Source: Onthophagus taurus (taxonomy: Eukaryota > Arthropoda > Insecta > Coleoptera > Scarabaeidae). From it: a stretch of 64,000 bases of DNA. The notes below the pieces were generated by a model. It worked only from the letters and a program-made list of their open reading frames with translations. It ran no database searches and was not told the DNA's origin. Where the stretch lies: positions 4,154,001 to 4,218,000 of the forward strand of contig NC_091976.1 in assembly GCF_036711975.1 (NCBI RefSeq), in the 5' to 3' direction. Below are positions 1-9,620 of the stretch, piece by piece; position 1 is the stretch's first letter, and every line of letters begins with the position of its first letter. The translations under genes were made by a program, and so were the position numbers.

Positions 1-94
1 AAAATAGCAAATGGCAATAGATTCAAGTAACATTGTATATTTAAATTAGTGTTCGAAATAAATTCGTCATAACAAATGTGTACTACATTATACT

Positions 95-616
95 CTTACC
101 TTTAAATATGTGTCTTTTAAGACCATATATATTGCATTGCATACCAAAGGTATCATCTTCGAAATTGTAGTTCCAGACACGCGACTGAGGTATTCCAAAG
201 ATATTTGTGAATCTCCAGTTGCTAAATAACGCAAAACGATGGCTAGCTTTACCTTTGTTGAAATTGAATCTCTAAATTTTGTATTTTGCCTCTTAATTGT
301 TTCTTCAATCTTTAAGCAATTATGTCAGTGATTCACTATTACTGAGTAATTATAACTTACCATTTCATGTAATGCCATGAAAGTTTCGTAATTTAACCGT
401 AGAAAATTACTACATTTTTCATCGCCAACAACAAGTAAATCGGTTAGCAATTTATTTTCGATACAAAAGTTCTCTTAATTGTAAAAAAGAATTTACCCAA
501 ACTGATCGTTTTCTTGTCTTTTTAATTTTGCGTTGTTGACTGAAATGACGCTGATATTCATTATAAATTATTATTAATCCCAATAGGGATGCCCGTTGTT
601 TCTTAGAAGGCGCCAT
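95..616 (-). pseudogene. PIF/Harbinger transposase (HARBI1-like), first two exons, Harb0
   Basis: Reads leftward. Exon 1 runs 616-361 from an ATG (MAPSKKQRAS) and ends at a GTAAG donor at 360-356. Exon 2 runs 309-100, is fully open, and ends at a second GTAAG donor at 99-95, so the catalytic exon lies left of the window. Exon 2 encodes the helix-turn-helix-like part of Harbinger transposases (KLAIVLRYLATGDS, then SLEYLSRVS), closely resembling the same part of the Harb3 transposase at 16879-17097. Both exons join in phase 0. Exon 1 carries one single-base frameshift near 485 (after LQLRE). The protein would be a DDE nuclease that moves its own element. I call it a pseudogene because of the frameshift; the rest cannot be seen. 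Confidence 0.82.
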
Positions 617-1119
617 TGTTATTTTAACTTATCGTACGAGTAAACTTCGCAAGAAAACAATCCTATAACAGTAACTATTATACGAGTAACTCTTATGTGT
701 CACACCGCCTTAAGAGTTGTCCGGCTTATGGCAAGACATGTAATATTTGTAAAAACTTAATCATTTTGCAATAGGGTGTAAAAATAACAATAAAACTAAA
801 AGCTTAAAATTTAATAAAAGTAATCAGAAAAAACAATTGTAAATGAAATTGTTGTGTGAATGCACAAATTAATAATAAAAACATAAAGCTAAAATTGGAT
901 ACAGGTGCAAGCTTCAAACCAATCAGATTTAAGTGAAAATAAGAATGACAAATAAAATTATTTTATGTCGGCAATACCATCTACATCCTCCTTTGATCAA
1001 TCCATTAATGAGCCAGAATTTCAAGAAATCGACGAGTCGCTATCATCTAAGACACATAATTTAACAAACTTGGATGTGCCACGAAATATTAACCTAAATG
1101 TGGGAGACTGTATTATATG
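617..1119. other. Harb0 terminal region and unassigned AT-rich DNA
   Basis: The first ~120 bases upstream of the Harb0 ATG should hold its promoter and terminal repeat, but its partner end is outside the window, so the boundary cannot be set. A weak open frame begins at 965 (MSAIPSTSSFDQ) and is interrupted at 1120 by the Harb1 insertion. It is serine-rich, acidic and unrecognised. It could be the first exon of an older element or gene; evidence for coding is thin. Confidence 0.4.
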
Positions 1120-1122
1120 TAA

Positions 1123-1195
1123 TGGCTGGTTTAGGATATCAAACGTAACCGTAACCGTAGCAGTAGACGTAACCGTAACAGTAAGGAACTTAAAG
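1123..1195. repeat. Harb1 left terminal inverted repeat with CGTAAC/CGTAGC-type hexamers
   Basis: The outer ~20 bases pair with 9084-9103. Inside lies a run of degenerate hexamers (GTAACC, GTAGCA, GTAGAC) continuing to about 1187. Such short periodic repeats close to the ends are candidate binding sites for transposase or the Myb/MADF partner. Confidence 0.75.
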
Positions 1196-1506
1196 CTTAC
1201 AGCTGACCCGTTTAGGAAGCAACTTTAAGTTTAAGCTTAAGAATTGTTGATTATTTTAATTTGGTATAGCAAAAAATGGATAATAAATTAATGAAATATG
1301 TTGTTAAATAAACAACGTACAATCGAAAATATTTATAATTTATTACCAATTACTAATAGAAAACTGTAATATCAACAACTATAGTTGTTGTAATATATAC
1401 AACTGTCAAAAAAAGTTCCACTGGTGCTGTGGTATTGTTGTGTATTATCATTGTGTATTATCATCGTGTATTATCATCGTGTATTATTACCTCGCTGTGT
1501 ATTATC

Positions 1507-2844
1507 ATGGATCGAAAAAAAATTGTTGTAGCTGCAACAACAGCATGTCTAGCTGCAGTTAGTATTGTTATGCGAAAAAAAATTAAAATTCGTCGTCGGT
1601 TTTTACGAAGGCCTATCAACCAAAATCGCGAAACGGAAGGTCATTTTGCTACATTAATAGCAGATATGCTAAAAAAAGAAAAAGACGAAGCACAATTTTT
1701 TAAATATGTCAGAATGTCCTTTAAGGAATTTAAATATTTGTTAGAATTGGTAGGACCTTCTTTGACCAAAAAACCAAAGAGAAAAGCTTTGTCTCCGGCT
1801 CACCGTCTGATAATTACTTTGCAGTAAGTATGCGTTATTGAAATGTGTGCTCCTAACATATTATAATATATTATAATTGTATGTTTCATTTACTTATTTT
1901 GTTTGGTTTGTAGTTATCTAGCTGAAGGCTGCTCAATGCAGGAGATGGCATGGAATTATCGTGTAGGAAAAGCTACTGTACATGTTGTAGTTAAGGAGAC
2001 AACAGCTGCTCTCTGGCATATTTTACAGCCAAAAGTGATGCCAACGCCCGAAAGAGAGGATTTTTACAGAATTGAAACAGCTTTTTCCCAAAGATGGCAA
2101 CATCCGAATTGCATTGGTGCAATAGACGGAAAACATATTCATATTCAAGCATTTTATAATTATAAAAATAGTTTTAGCATCATTCTAATGGCAGCAGTAG
2201 ATGCTGAATACAATTTTATCACAATAGACATTGGTGCATCAGGTAGAAATCATGACAGCACAGTGCTAAGAGAGAGCTGTTTTGGTAAAGCACTTCTTAA
2301 TGGAACACTCCCCATTCCGCCCCCGAAGAAACTTCCAAGTAGTAACACCATACTCCCACATTTTGTGATAGGGGATGCTGCATTTCCATTGGCGGAAAAT
2401 ATAATGCGCCCATATCCAGGCCGATATTTAGGCATTGAAAAAAATATCTTTAATTATAGGCTCTCTAGAGCAAGAAGAACAGTTGAGAATGCCTTTGGAA
2501 TTTTATGTCAGAGATGGCGCATATTAAGAGGAACTATAGTTGCTTCAACTGAAATGGTTGAGCAAATTGTTCAAGCTACTGTTGTTCTTCACAATTATCT
2601 ACGCAAATATAGGAATGGGGGATATTACTGTTCACCTGGTTATGGCGACCAAATTGGGGCAAATAGGGAAATAATCGAAGGACAATGGCGTTCAGAATCA
2701 TTTCCGCTAGAAGGTGTACAACGATTAGGGAGCAACAATTCTTCAAGAAAATGCATGGAAAATCGAAACTTATTGTGTCAGTATTTCAATAATGAAGGTG
2801 CAGTTCCTTGGCAATTGAAGTATGTGTCAAGAACTGGACAATAA
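1507..2844 (+). CDS. Harbinger transposase (HARBI1-like), two exons, open
   Basis: Exon 1 (1507-1823) starts at ATG (MDRKKIVVAAT) and ends at a GTAAGT donor; exon 2 (1914-2844) follows a TTTGTAG acceptor. The splice joins in frame (IITL-H-YLAEGCSM) and yields about 415 residues, a normal HARBI1-type length. The N-terminal half holds the helix-turn-helix region (YLAEGCSMQEMAWNYRVGK). The DDE nuclease region follows: GAIDGKHIHI near 2120, GDAAFPL near 2375, VENAFGIL near 2485 supplying the acidic triad. The C-terminal NNEGAVPWQ block is also typical. Compared with the Harb2 copy it lacks seven residues between HIHIQA and FYNYK, an in-frame 21-bp deletion close to the first catalytic Asp, which may impair activity. 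No stops or frameshifts were seen. An ATG at 1429 is in frame, but 1507 matches the usual start of the family and the Harb2 copy. Confidence 0.88.
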
Positions 2845-3188
2845 ATCCTTTTTAATATTTTTTTTATAATATTTTGTTATTTTTATTAAGTAATAATTGT
2901 ATATTATTTTATAACCTGCAATTCAATAATATTAAGTTATCGAGATTAAACAAGACGTTTTTTTAACATATTTATTATTTTTAACACATTTTACTTAAAA
3001 ATAAATAAAACTTTATCGTTAAAACAAATATAACGTATTAAAAAATTTAAACTTAACTTATAACATATGTACATATAAAAATCACAAGAAATACGACATT
3101 TTATTGCAAAAAGAAAAAGATGTATGAAAACGAGAAAAAATAAAACTAAACCAGCGCAAAACACAGCTAAATAAAACTTAAGACAATA
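2845..3188. other. AT-rich 3' spacer between convergent Harb1 genes
   Basis: This stretch separates the transposase stop (2844) from the MADF stop (3189). It is almost pure A/T with several AATAAA-like signals on both strands and no open frame. It probably carries the polyadenylation sites of both genes. Confidence 0.6.
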
Positions 3189-4360
3189 TTAACAATCATC
3201 ACCATCAAGAAGTTGTAATATTTTTATTCTGAACTTGTTTTGTAACCCGGGTGGTTTTTCGTTTAATAGCTGGCCTACCAGTTTTCCAAATGTTGTATTT
3301 GTATCGTCTTCCACTATAAATTTTGATATTTGGTCCATCGATTTTGAAATTGTGTCGGCCAAGTTATCAACTGTGTCGGTTTTTTTTCATCTTTTGGTGG
3401 GAGGAGGTGTCCATAATGGTTCAGGTGGTATTAGGGGAGATGGTGGCCTAGAAATTTCGGAAGTTGATGGGATTGGAGGTAACGGTGATGGGACTGAATA
3501 TTCTGTGGGTAATAGCTCTGATACTGGAATAGCAAGTGGTGTTGGTGATATTTTGGGAGGGAGTTGTAGAGATTCAAATATATTATCAGTTTGTGACAAT
3601 GACTCAGAATTTTCTATGGTAGGGTGGTGATCATATTCTATGGGCCGTGGTTGCAAAACGGGCCTTTTAGATCTAAAACACAATAAATGTAATATAATAA
3701 ATGAATGATCCTTTGAATAGAAAAGTTTTAAAATTGATGTTTAGTTAAAAAGAATTATATTAAAAATTATGTAAATGCACACAATATTATATCTTTATAA
3801 AATGTGCATTTTTTGATGTAGATAAATAAATTATTTATTTTGTTAATATTTTCACAATTGAAGATATATATTTAAATGATTGACTTATTTAGCTTTCACC
3901 ACAACTATAATAAAGTATTTAAGCAAAAACAAGGAACATTACCTGCGCCTGATAATTGTAGATAAAAAAGACAAACTCTTAAAATGCACCCAACTTGGTT
4001 CGGCAGCAGATCCGGACGGTTTTTGCTTACTACATCTTCCATAATGTTGTCTCAAGTTTTTCTAGTGATTTTCGCACTGTTCAACTATAAATCTAACGAA
4101 CATAGTACAGATAACAAATAGTACAGTTACAAATCAAGTTTGTGAGTGAACACATGTTCTTAAACACTCTCTACTTATTTCACTGTTTTTGAGTTTATTA
4201 GCTGCTGATTCGGTGGTAATTGGTGACATATGTATAGTGTAAGTCGACGAGAATTTGTTGGTGAAAATATTAAGTTCATTCGACTTCTGTGAATACTTGA
4301 TTTTCGTGGATTTTTGTCGATGGTCTTGCCGATATTCGAGCCGTAAACAAGTTTAACGAG

Positions 4361-5308
4361 ATGTCGACGTGTGCATCGTGTAACAAAAAAATTGTATCGG
4401 ATTTTGCGGAATGTTTTGAGTGTAAACAAAAATATCACTTTGAATGTTCAATTAATGAAGTAGTATACCGCAAAAAATTAAATTCGAAACAACCGTGGAA
4501 ATGTGGAAGCTGTGCATGTCGTCGTACTATTAAAGCTAGTGAAGCGGACGACACCGAGGGGGCTACTACATTGTCCTCAGTAAAATCTGAATTATTGGCA
4601 GAAATTAAAAGGTTGGTGAAACCATTGAGTGAATCTATATCGGAACTCAAAAGAGATGTAACTGACCTCAGAAATTTCGTTCAACATGTATCTGATAACT
4701 ATGATAATATTTTAACTGAGTTGAAGAGCTTTAAAAGTCAATTATCTACCGTTACGCATAACTGCGAGGGGTTAAGTCGACAACTTGTTGAGAAAAATGG
4801 GGAAATATTAAATTTGTCTACCCAGCTTAATCAGATGGAGCAATATGTTCGAAATAAAAATTTGATTATTAGTGGAATTCCATTAATGCAAAATGAAAAT
4901 TGTAAAGACATTGTGATGAAGGTTGCTGCCCAACTAAATGTTGTTTTGGATCCGGACGAAGTTGATGTTGCACATCGTTTGAAAACTAACAAAAATACTA
5001 CGCCCCTTATTATAGCCCAATTTACTAGAAGATCATCTAGGGATGCGTTACTTGCTAAAAAGAAACTAGTCGTGACTAATGCTTTCTACCCAGGCCTGAA
5101 AATTAGTGAGTCTATTTTTCTAAATGAACATCTTACACCACTAAACAACAAGCTGCTAATGCTGGCCAAGAAAACAGCGCGTGTCAATGGCTTCAAGTTT
5201 GTATGGTTCAGGAATAAAGTTATGGTCAGGAAGGATGAAAATTCTCCAGCGCTTTCAATTGATACTGAACAGGACCTCTTGAAAAAGGTCGGTCAGTCCT
5301 CAATTTGA
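4361..5308 (+). CDS. LINE-A ORF1: PHD finger, coiled coil and L1-like RNA-binding domain
   Basis: 315 residues starting MSTCASCNKK. Residues ~4-50 form a PHD-type zinc finger with Cys/His spacing C-x2-C..C-x2-C..H-x2-C..C-x2-C (CASC, CFEC, HFEC, CGSC). Residues ~70-160 look like a coiled coil rich in Leu, Glu and Lys. The C-terminal part (NLIISGIP near residue 168, then VDVAHRL and PLIIAQF) resembles the L1 ORF1/transposase_22 RNA-binding fold. The protein would coat the LINE RNA; the PHD finger suggests chromatin binding. The spacer to ORF2 is 50 bases. PHD-bearing ORF1 proteins are known from CR1/Jockey-group LINEs. Confidence 0.85.
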   Translation: MSTCASCNKKIVSDFAECFECKQKYHFECSINEVVYRKKLNSKQPWKCGSCACRRTIKASEADDTEGATTLSSVKSELLAEIKRLVKPLSESISELKRDVTDLRNFVQHVSDNYDNILTELKSFKSQLSTVTHNCEGLSRQLVEKNGEILNLSTQLNQMEQYVRNKNLIISGIPLMQNENCKDIVMKVAAQLNVVLDPDEVDVAHRLKTNKNTTPLIIAQFTRRSSRDALLAKKKLVVTNAFYPGLKISESIFLNEHLTPLNNKLLMLAKKTARVNGFKFVWFRNKVMVRKDENSPALSIDTEQDLLKKVGQSSI

Positions 5309-5358
5309 TTGTTGATGTTTCTGTTAGATTTTCTTTGTAATAGGTTTTTTAGTTTTTA

Positions 5359-8331
5359 ATGGATATTGAACAAGACACTGTTTATGAGAATGTGAATTGT
5401 GACACATTTGATAGTTTTGTAGGCCGAATAAGCGACTTTTCCACATGTGGAAAATGTCTTCGCATTTTGTCTTTAAATATTAGAAGTTTGAACGCACACC
5501 TCAATGAATTGGAGTTTTTGATAGGTTCCATTAAATTTCAATTAGATGTAATTGTTCTGACCGAGACTTGGCAGCTGGCGCATGTGAGTGAGATAAGCTT
5601 TAATAATTATAAGACATATTATAACAATAGTAATTTCAATAAAAATGATGGCGTGGTTATTCTCGTGAACGAATTTATTGATCACGAGTCCCACTGCGTT
5701 GATGTTAATGGATTCAAGTTTCTGCGTATTGAATTTAATTTGGGTTTGAGTCGGTTTGGTGTCACGGGAATTTATAAATCACCTTCATTTAACCCTAATA
5801 CCTTTATCGACAACTTAAATTTATACATTAAATCCTTCTGCACTAGAGAGCATGAAGTTTTAACTGGAGATATCAATATTGACATCCATCCGGATATGCA
5901 GTTAAATCAAATACCTGCTCTTTATTTGGATGTAACGGCCGCTGCTGGCTTTGAGCCCTATATCCGTGATTATACTAGAATTTTTAATAATAGTAAAAGT
6001 TGTTTGGATCACATCTTCGTTAAAACTTCTCTCCCGCGGGAAAATTTTCTAACAATAATATCGCATTCAAAAATTACAGACCACTGTCCTGTGTTTTTAC
6101 AGCTGAATTTCCCTGATAGTTGTGATAGTAATCAGAATATTGAAACTAATAGGTACAGCAACATAATTAATTATAACAAGTTTATTAGCACTATGGGTTC
6201 ACAAGATTTCACAAATCTTCCTTTGAATATTGATGATGCAATTAAATTTATATGTGACAAAATAACTAATCACAGGGACGGTGCTTCTTTCAGAAAGAGA
6301 ATTCCTGCCAAAAATAGGAAGCGTAAGCCTTGGATTACGGATGGAGTGGTAAGATCTATAAATGTTAGGGATACCTTGTATAAACAGTACAGATTAGATG
6401 ATAGAAACTACCACATTAAAACAGCATATAAGCAATATAATACTATGTTAAAAAAAATCATTAACAGTTTGAAGTATGATTATTATACTCGAAAAATTTG
6501 TAAAGTGAAAAATGATACCAGACGGCTATGGAATTGTGGCAAGGAATTAACTGGTAAAAATAAATTACGAGACGGTATATCATGCATTAAGATTGATAAC
6601 GATACTAAGATATATGACGAATTGAGTATTGCGAGTGAGTTTAATGTGTACTTTAGAGACGTTGCCGAAAAATTATTGAAAAATTTGTATGTATCTGATG
6701 ATCAGGATCTCAAGCGTATTCAACGTTGTGAGAATTCATTTTTTATAACGCCTACTAATCAGTATGAAATTATGGATATTGTTCAAAAATCAAAGATTAG
6801 CTACTCGAGCGGGTGCGATAATATTTCGATGATTCTTATTAAGAAGGTTATTCATTTGATTGCATCTCCATTATCCAATTTATTTAATAGATGTTTTGTG
6901 TTAGGTTATTTTCCAGAAGCTTTTAAAAAGGCTGTGGTCGTACCTGTGTTTAAGGGTGGTGATCCTCAATGTGTAAGTAATTATAGACCTATTTCTTTAG
7001 TAAATAATTTCGCAAAAATTTTTGAAAAATTATTAAAAGTACGTTTGATAAATTTCTTTAATGAAAATAGTATTCTTTCTAAGAATCAATATGGCTTCAC
7101 TGAGGGTAAATCAACAAGTGATGCCATTGCGGAACTTACAACAAAAGTTAAAAATAGTTTTGAGAAATCAAGGCCTTGCCTAGCTGTTTTTTTGGATCTA
7201 GCTAAAGCTTTTGACACGGTTCACCACAGTTTTTTGTTGCGTAAGCTCGATATTTATGGGGTGAGAGGTATACCTTTGAAATTAATGTGGGACTATCTGC
7301 ACGAGAGATCTCAATATGTGAGGATTGGTCAAAGTCTCAGCTGTTCGGTATCGATGAATGTCGGAATGCCACAGGGAACAGTTTTGGGTCCGCTTTTGTT
7401 TTTAATTTATATAAATGACTTGCTTTCATTAACACTCAATGGAGACTTAATCTCTTATGCGGATGATACCGTTCTGTTTGTGGAAGGCCGTTCTTGGGCG
7501 GATGTTGAAGATAAAGCTATAGCAGATTTGAGATTAATAAATAACTGGTTAAATAGCAGTAAACTTATTTTAAATGATAGCAAGTCATATTTTATGAGAT
7601 TTACCATCAGAAAGGATACCACTAATAGCTTTTCTAGCCTTCCAATTCATGAAAATGATTGTTGTGTGGTAGATTGCAATTGTAAAAGGATTACATCTGT
7701 GCAGGTTGTTACTTATTTGGGTGTATTAATTGACAATCATTTGAGATGGAATGCTCATATTGCAAGGATGGTTGACAAGATTCGGCGTAGTACTTACATG
7801 TTCAAAAGATTACGTCATGTATGCGATTTCAAAACTATTAAGATATTTTATTTTGGAATTATACAATCAATCCTGCAATATGGCATTTTGGCATGGGGCT
7901 CTGCAGCTGATTCTTACCTTCAGAAATTAATTACGTCTCAAAAAGGTGTTATAATATTAATGATGCGTAGGCCCCGTACTTTCCCATCTGCGTTGTTGTT
8001 TGCTGAGTGTGACTTATTTACTATTAAACAGTTATACACCTTAGCAATTATGAATAACATTTTAAAATCACCGGACCGATTGGCGACTGTCTCACATGGT
8101 TACTCTACTCGGATTGCATCCCAGAATCGTGCTGTTATACCGCCCGTAAATAAGACTGTAGGTCAAAGACATTACTCTTACCATTCCATTAAAATATATA
8201 ATAAGTTTAGGGAATACCTAACAGCACAGAACCTTACGTTGGTGAAATCTAGGTGGAAATACTTTTCAAAAAGATGGGTGAAATCACTTAATGATGGCGT
8301 GATAGATGGAATTTTTTCAATTATGGTTTAG
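5359..8331 (+). CDS. LINE-A ORF2: endonuclease and reverse transcriptase
   Basis: 990 residues, uninterrupted. The N-terminal ~230 residues are an apurinic-like endonuclease (LNIRSLNAH, LTETWQ, GDINIDIHP, SCLDHIF, TDHCPV). The reverse transcriptase follows: NYRPISLV, NQYGFTEGKST, LAVFLDLAKAFDTVHH, GMPQGTVLGPLLF, the catalytic SYADDTVLF and YLGVLIDNHLRW. The C-terminus has the long tail usual for CR1/Jockey types; no RNase H domain was seen. It nicks target DNA and copies LINE RNA into it. All key residues visible to me are present, so it may be active. Confidence 0.93.
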   Translation: MDIEQDTVYENVNCDTFDSFVGRISDFSTCGKCLRILSLNIRSLNAHLNELEFLIGSIKFQLDVIVLTETWQLAHVSEISFNNYKTYYNNSNFNKNDGVVILVNEFIDHESHCVDVNGFKFLRIEFNLGLSRFGVTGIYKSPSFNPNTFIDNLNLYIKSFCTREHEVLTGDINIDIHPDMQLNQIPALYLDVTAAAGFEPYIRDYTRIFNNSKSCLDHIFVKTSLPRENFLTIISHSKITDHCPVFLQLNFPDSCDSNQNIETNRYSNIINYNKFISTMGSQDFTNLPLNIDDAIKFICDKITNHRDGASFRKRIPAKNRKRKPWITDGVVRSINVRDTLYKQYRLDDRNYHIKTAYKQYNTMLKKIINSLKYDYYTRKICKVKNDTRRLWNCGKELTGKNKLRDGISCIKIDNDTKIYDELSIASEFNVYFRDVAEKLLKNLYVSDDQDLKRIQRCENSFFITPTNQYEIMDIVQKSKISYSSGCDNISMILIKKVIHLIASPLSNLFNRCFVLGYFPEAFKKAVVVPVFKGGDPQCVSNYRPISLVNNFAKIFEKLLKVRLINFFNENSILSKNQYGFTEGKSTSDAIAELTTKVKNSFEKSRPCLAVFLDLAKAFDTVHHSFLLRKLDIYGVRGIPLKLMWDYLHERSQYVRIGQSLSCSVSMNVGMPQGTVLGPLLFLIYINDLLSLTLNGDLISYADDTVLFVEGRSWADVEDKAIADLRLINNWLNSSKLILNDSKSYFMRFTIRKDTTNSFSSLPIHENDCCVVDCNCKRITSVQVVTYLGVLIDNHLRWNAHIARMVDKIRRSTYMFKRLRHVCDFKTIKIFYFGIIQSILQYGILAWGSAADSYLQKLITSQKGVIILMMRRPRTFPSALLFAECDLFTIKQLYTLAIMNNILKSPDRLATVSHGYSTRIASQNRAVIPPVNKTVGQRHYSYHSIKIYNKFREYLTAQNLTLVKSRWKYFSKRWVKSLNDGVIDGIFSIMV

Positions 8332-8939
8332 TTCTTTCAATGTTGAATTGAGTGTTGTATAATTTGTTATCTTTGTTCACAGTAAGAATAATGTTTATGT
8401 TTGAATTTTGATTATTTTTCTTTTATTTCGAAAGCCGCGTGCAAACTGATTTTTTCAGTTTTTGCGTAGCTGTTTGGTACTGATCATAATAGAAATTAGT
8501 TATATGGCGTGTTACGGGAGTTTTTGTTTTTGTTTACCTTTTATACATAGTGTTTACTATTAATTTCTCTATAATTTCTTTCTGTAAACTGGATACAAAG
8601 ACAAATAAATAAATAACGGTTAAAATTTTCTTACAATAATCAATTTACCTGTAGCTTGCAATGTGGTTGCTATTTTCAACCAAGTATTTTCCAAAATTAT
8701 TTTATTCTTGTGGTTTGGTGATAGTGGGTCGTACAGACATTCATTACATTGCACAAGTTCGATTAATTTTGCGACAAATTGCTCCGTCAAATTCGACATT
8801 GTATAACTAATAAATACACGCGTACTGAAACACCAGCCCGTGACGTCAACGCGTAAACACAAAACAGCTGTACGTAGCCATGTTTAACATTGACCCTTCG
8901 TATTAGTGCGCATGCTCAAATTTTGTCCTAAACGTAAGA

Positions 8940-9103
8940 AGTTAAAAGTTGGTCAACTTTAGGTGTTACGGCTACATCGGCCGTAGCCTTAAGCGGTTCC
9001 TTAAACGGTGCTATTGAAACACATTGGTTTAACTTTTCTTACCGCTACGGCTACGGCTAAGGTTACGGCTACAGCCGTTAAGTTTGACATCCTAAACCCA
9101 CCA
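8940..9103. repeat. Harb1 right terminal inverted repeat and subterminal GTAGCC hexamers
   Basis: Outer 20 bases pair with 1123-1142. Inside it (9040-9085) runs a TACGGC/TAGCCG hexamer series, with a second cluster at 8963-9000. It abuts the truncated left end of Harb2. Confidence 0.75.
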
Positions 9104-9620
9104 TAACTTAACGGCGCTTACGGCTACATCCACTAAATCCGAGCATGCGCAGACGATGAAATATTTCTATATGGCAGCGAACAGCTGATATTTGTTATAA
9201 AGTTGAGTGTGTTGAGTTGGGTTGGGTGGTTATTGTTAGTACTTCTACTGTTCATTGCTATGTTTAAAACAATGACAACGGAGCAGTTTGATGCAAAGCT
9301 CATTGAGTTAGTAGAAGCTAATAGCTGTCTATACGACCCACGGTCGCCAAATCATAAAGACAGATTAACCCTTAACTGGTCCGGTGTAGTCCAGCAGACT
9401 ACGCGATTGAAATACTTGTTTCTCAGCGGTTACTAAAAGCGTGTACAAACCTGTCCTTTCGCCTAATCCCCCATCTCTCTGAGCATCATTAGTATACAAA
9501 TTTGTACCGTGATTGTAACATCGGCTTAAAAGTTATAACGGGTAAGATATCTATAATAGTCTCTCAGACTACGTCGGTCCATTTGTGTAACTTTTTTGTT
9601 AGTGGTAGATTTACCGAAAT

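Larger units (their letters stand above)
4140..8619 (+). mobile_element. LINE-A: CR1/Jockey-superfamily non-LTR retrotransposon, apparently full length
   Basis: Contains a ~200-base 5' UTR, ORF1 (4361-5308), ORF2 (5359-8331) and a ~290-base 3' UTR ending in a short AAATAAATAAAT-type repeat at 8605-8616, as in CR1/L2-like LINEs. It is inserted in the first intron of the Harb1 MADF gene on the opposite strand. The 3' end is clear; the 5' end lies near 4100-4160 and no convincing TSD was found. Both ORFs are open, so this is one of the youngest elements here. Confidence 0.85.
3189..8799 (-). pseudogene. MADF-domain partner gene of Harb1, three exons, intron 1 enlarged by a LINE
   Basis: Exon 1 (8799-8649) starts MSNLTEQFVAKLIELVQ and ends at a GTAAAT donor; exon 2 (4084-3943) has LRQHYGR and WVHFKSLSFL; exon 3 (3672-3189) is Pro/Ser-rich and ends LLDGDDC. 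Together they form a MADF domain (a Myb/SANT-like DNA-binding domain), the usual second protein of PIF/Harbinger, thought to bind the element ends and help import transposase. Two lesions: a TAG at 4064-4062 at a position where the family has Trp, and a frameshift in the run of eight A's (minus strand) at about 3380-3388 in exon 3. The same TAG occurs in the Harb2 gene. The 4.5 kb LINE-A sits in intron 1 and leaves both splice sites intact, so splicing might still occur. Confidence 0.8.
1123..9103. mobile_element. Harb1: PIF/Harbinger DNA transposon with transposase and MADF genes
   Basis: Ends are set by inverted repeats TGGCTGGTTTAGGATATCAA (left) and its partner TGGTGGGTTTAGGATGTCAA (right, read inward), flanked by a 3-bp TSD TAA at 1120-1122 and 9104-9106, the TWA target typical of PIF/Harbinger. 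It holds a plus-strand HARBI1-like transposase (1507-2844) and a minus-strand MADF partner gene (8799-3189), convergent and not interleaved. About 4.5 kb is a later LINE (LINE-A) inserted in MADF intron 1; without it the element would be ~3.5 kb, a usual size. Confidence 0.88.

Noticed and set aside
1145-1190. Telomere-like repeat
   Set aside because: Units are not TTAGG; they are degenerate GTAACC/GTAGC repeats confined to Harbinger termini.
965-1228. Possible first exon MSAIPSTSS
   Set aside because: Runs into the Harb1 terminal repeat after 1120; codons 55 onward are transposon sequence. No homologue recognised.
1507-2844. Domesticated HARBI1 host gene
   Set aside because: Flanked by inverted repeats and a TAA TSD with its MADF partner, so it is part of a transposon.
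3235-3630. Plus-strand Gly/Ser-rich open frame
   Set aside because: Reverse of the Pro/Ser-rich third exon of the Harb1 MADF gene, which has splice sites and a homologue in Harb2.
4062-4064. TAG as an alternative splice acceptor for MADF exon 2
   Set aside because: In Harb2 the resulting frame hits a stop at once, and the upstream acceptors give the conserved reading in both copies.
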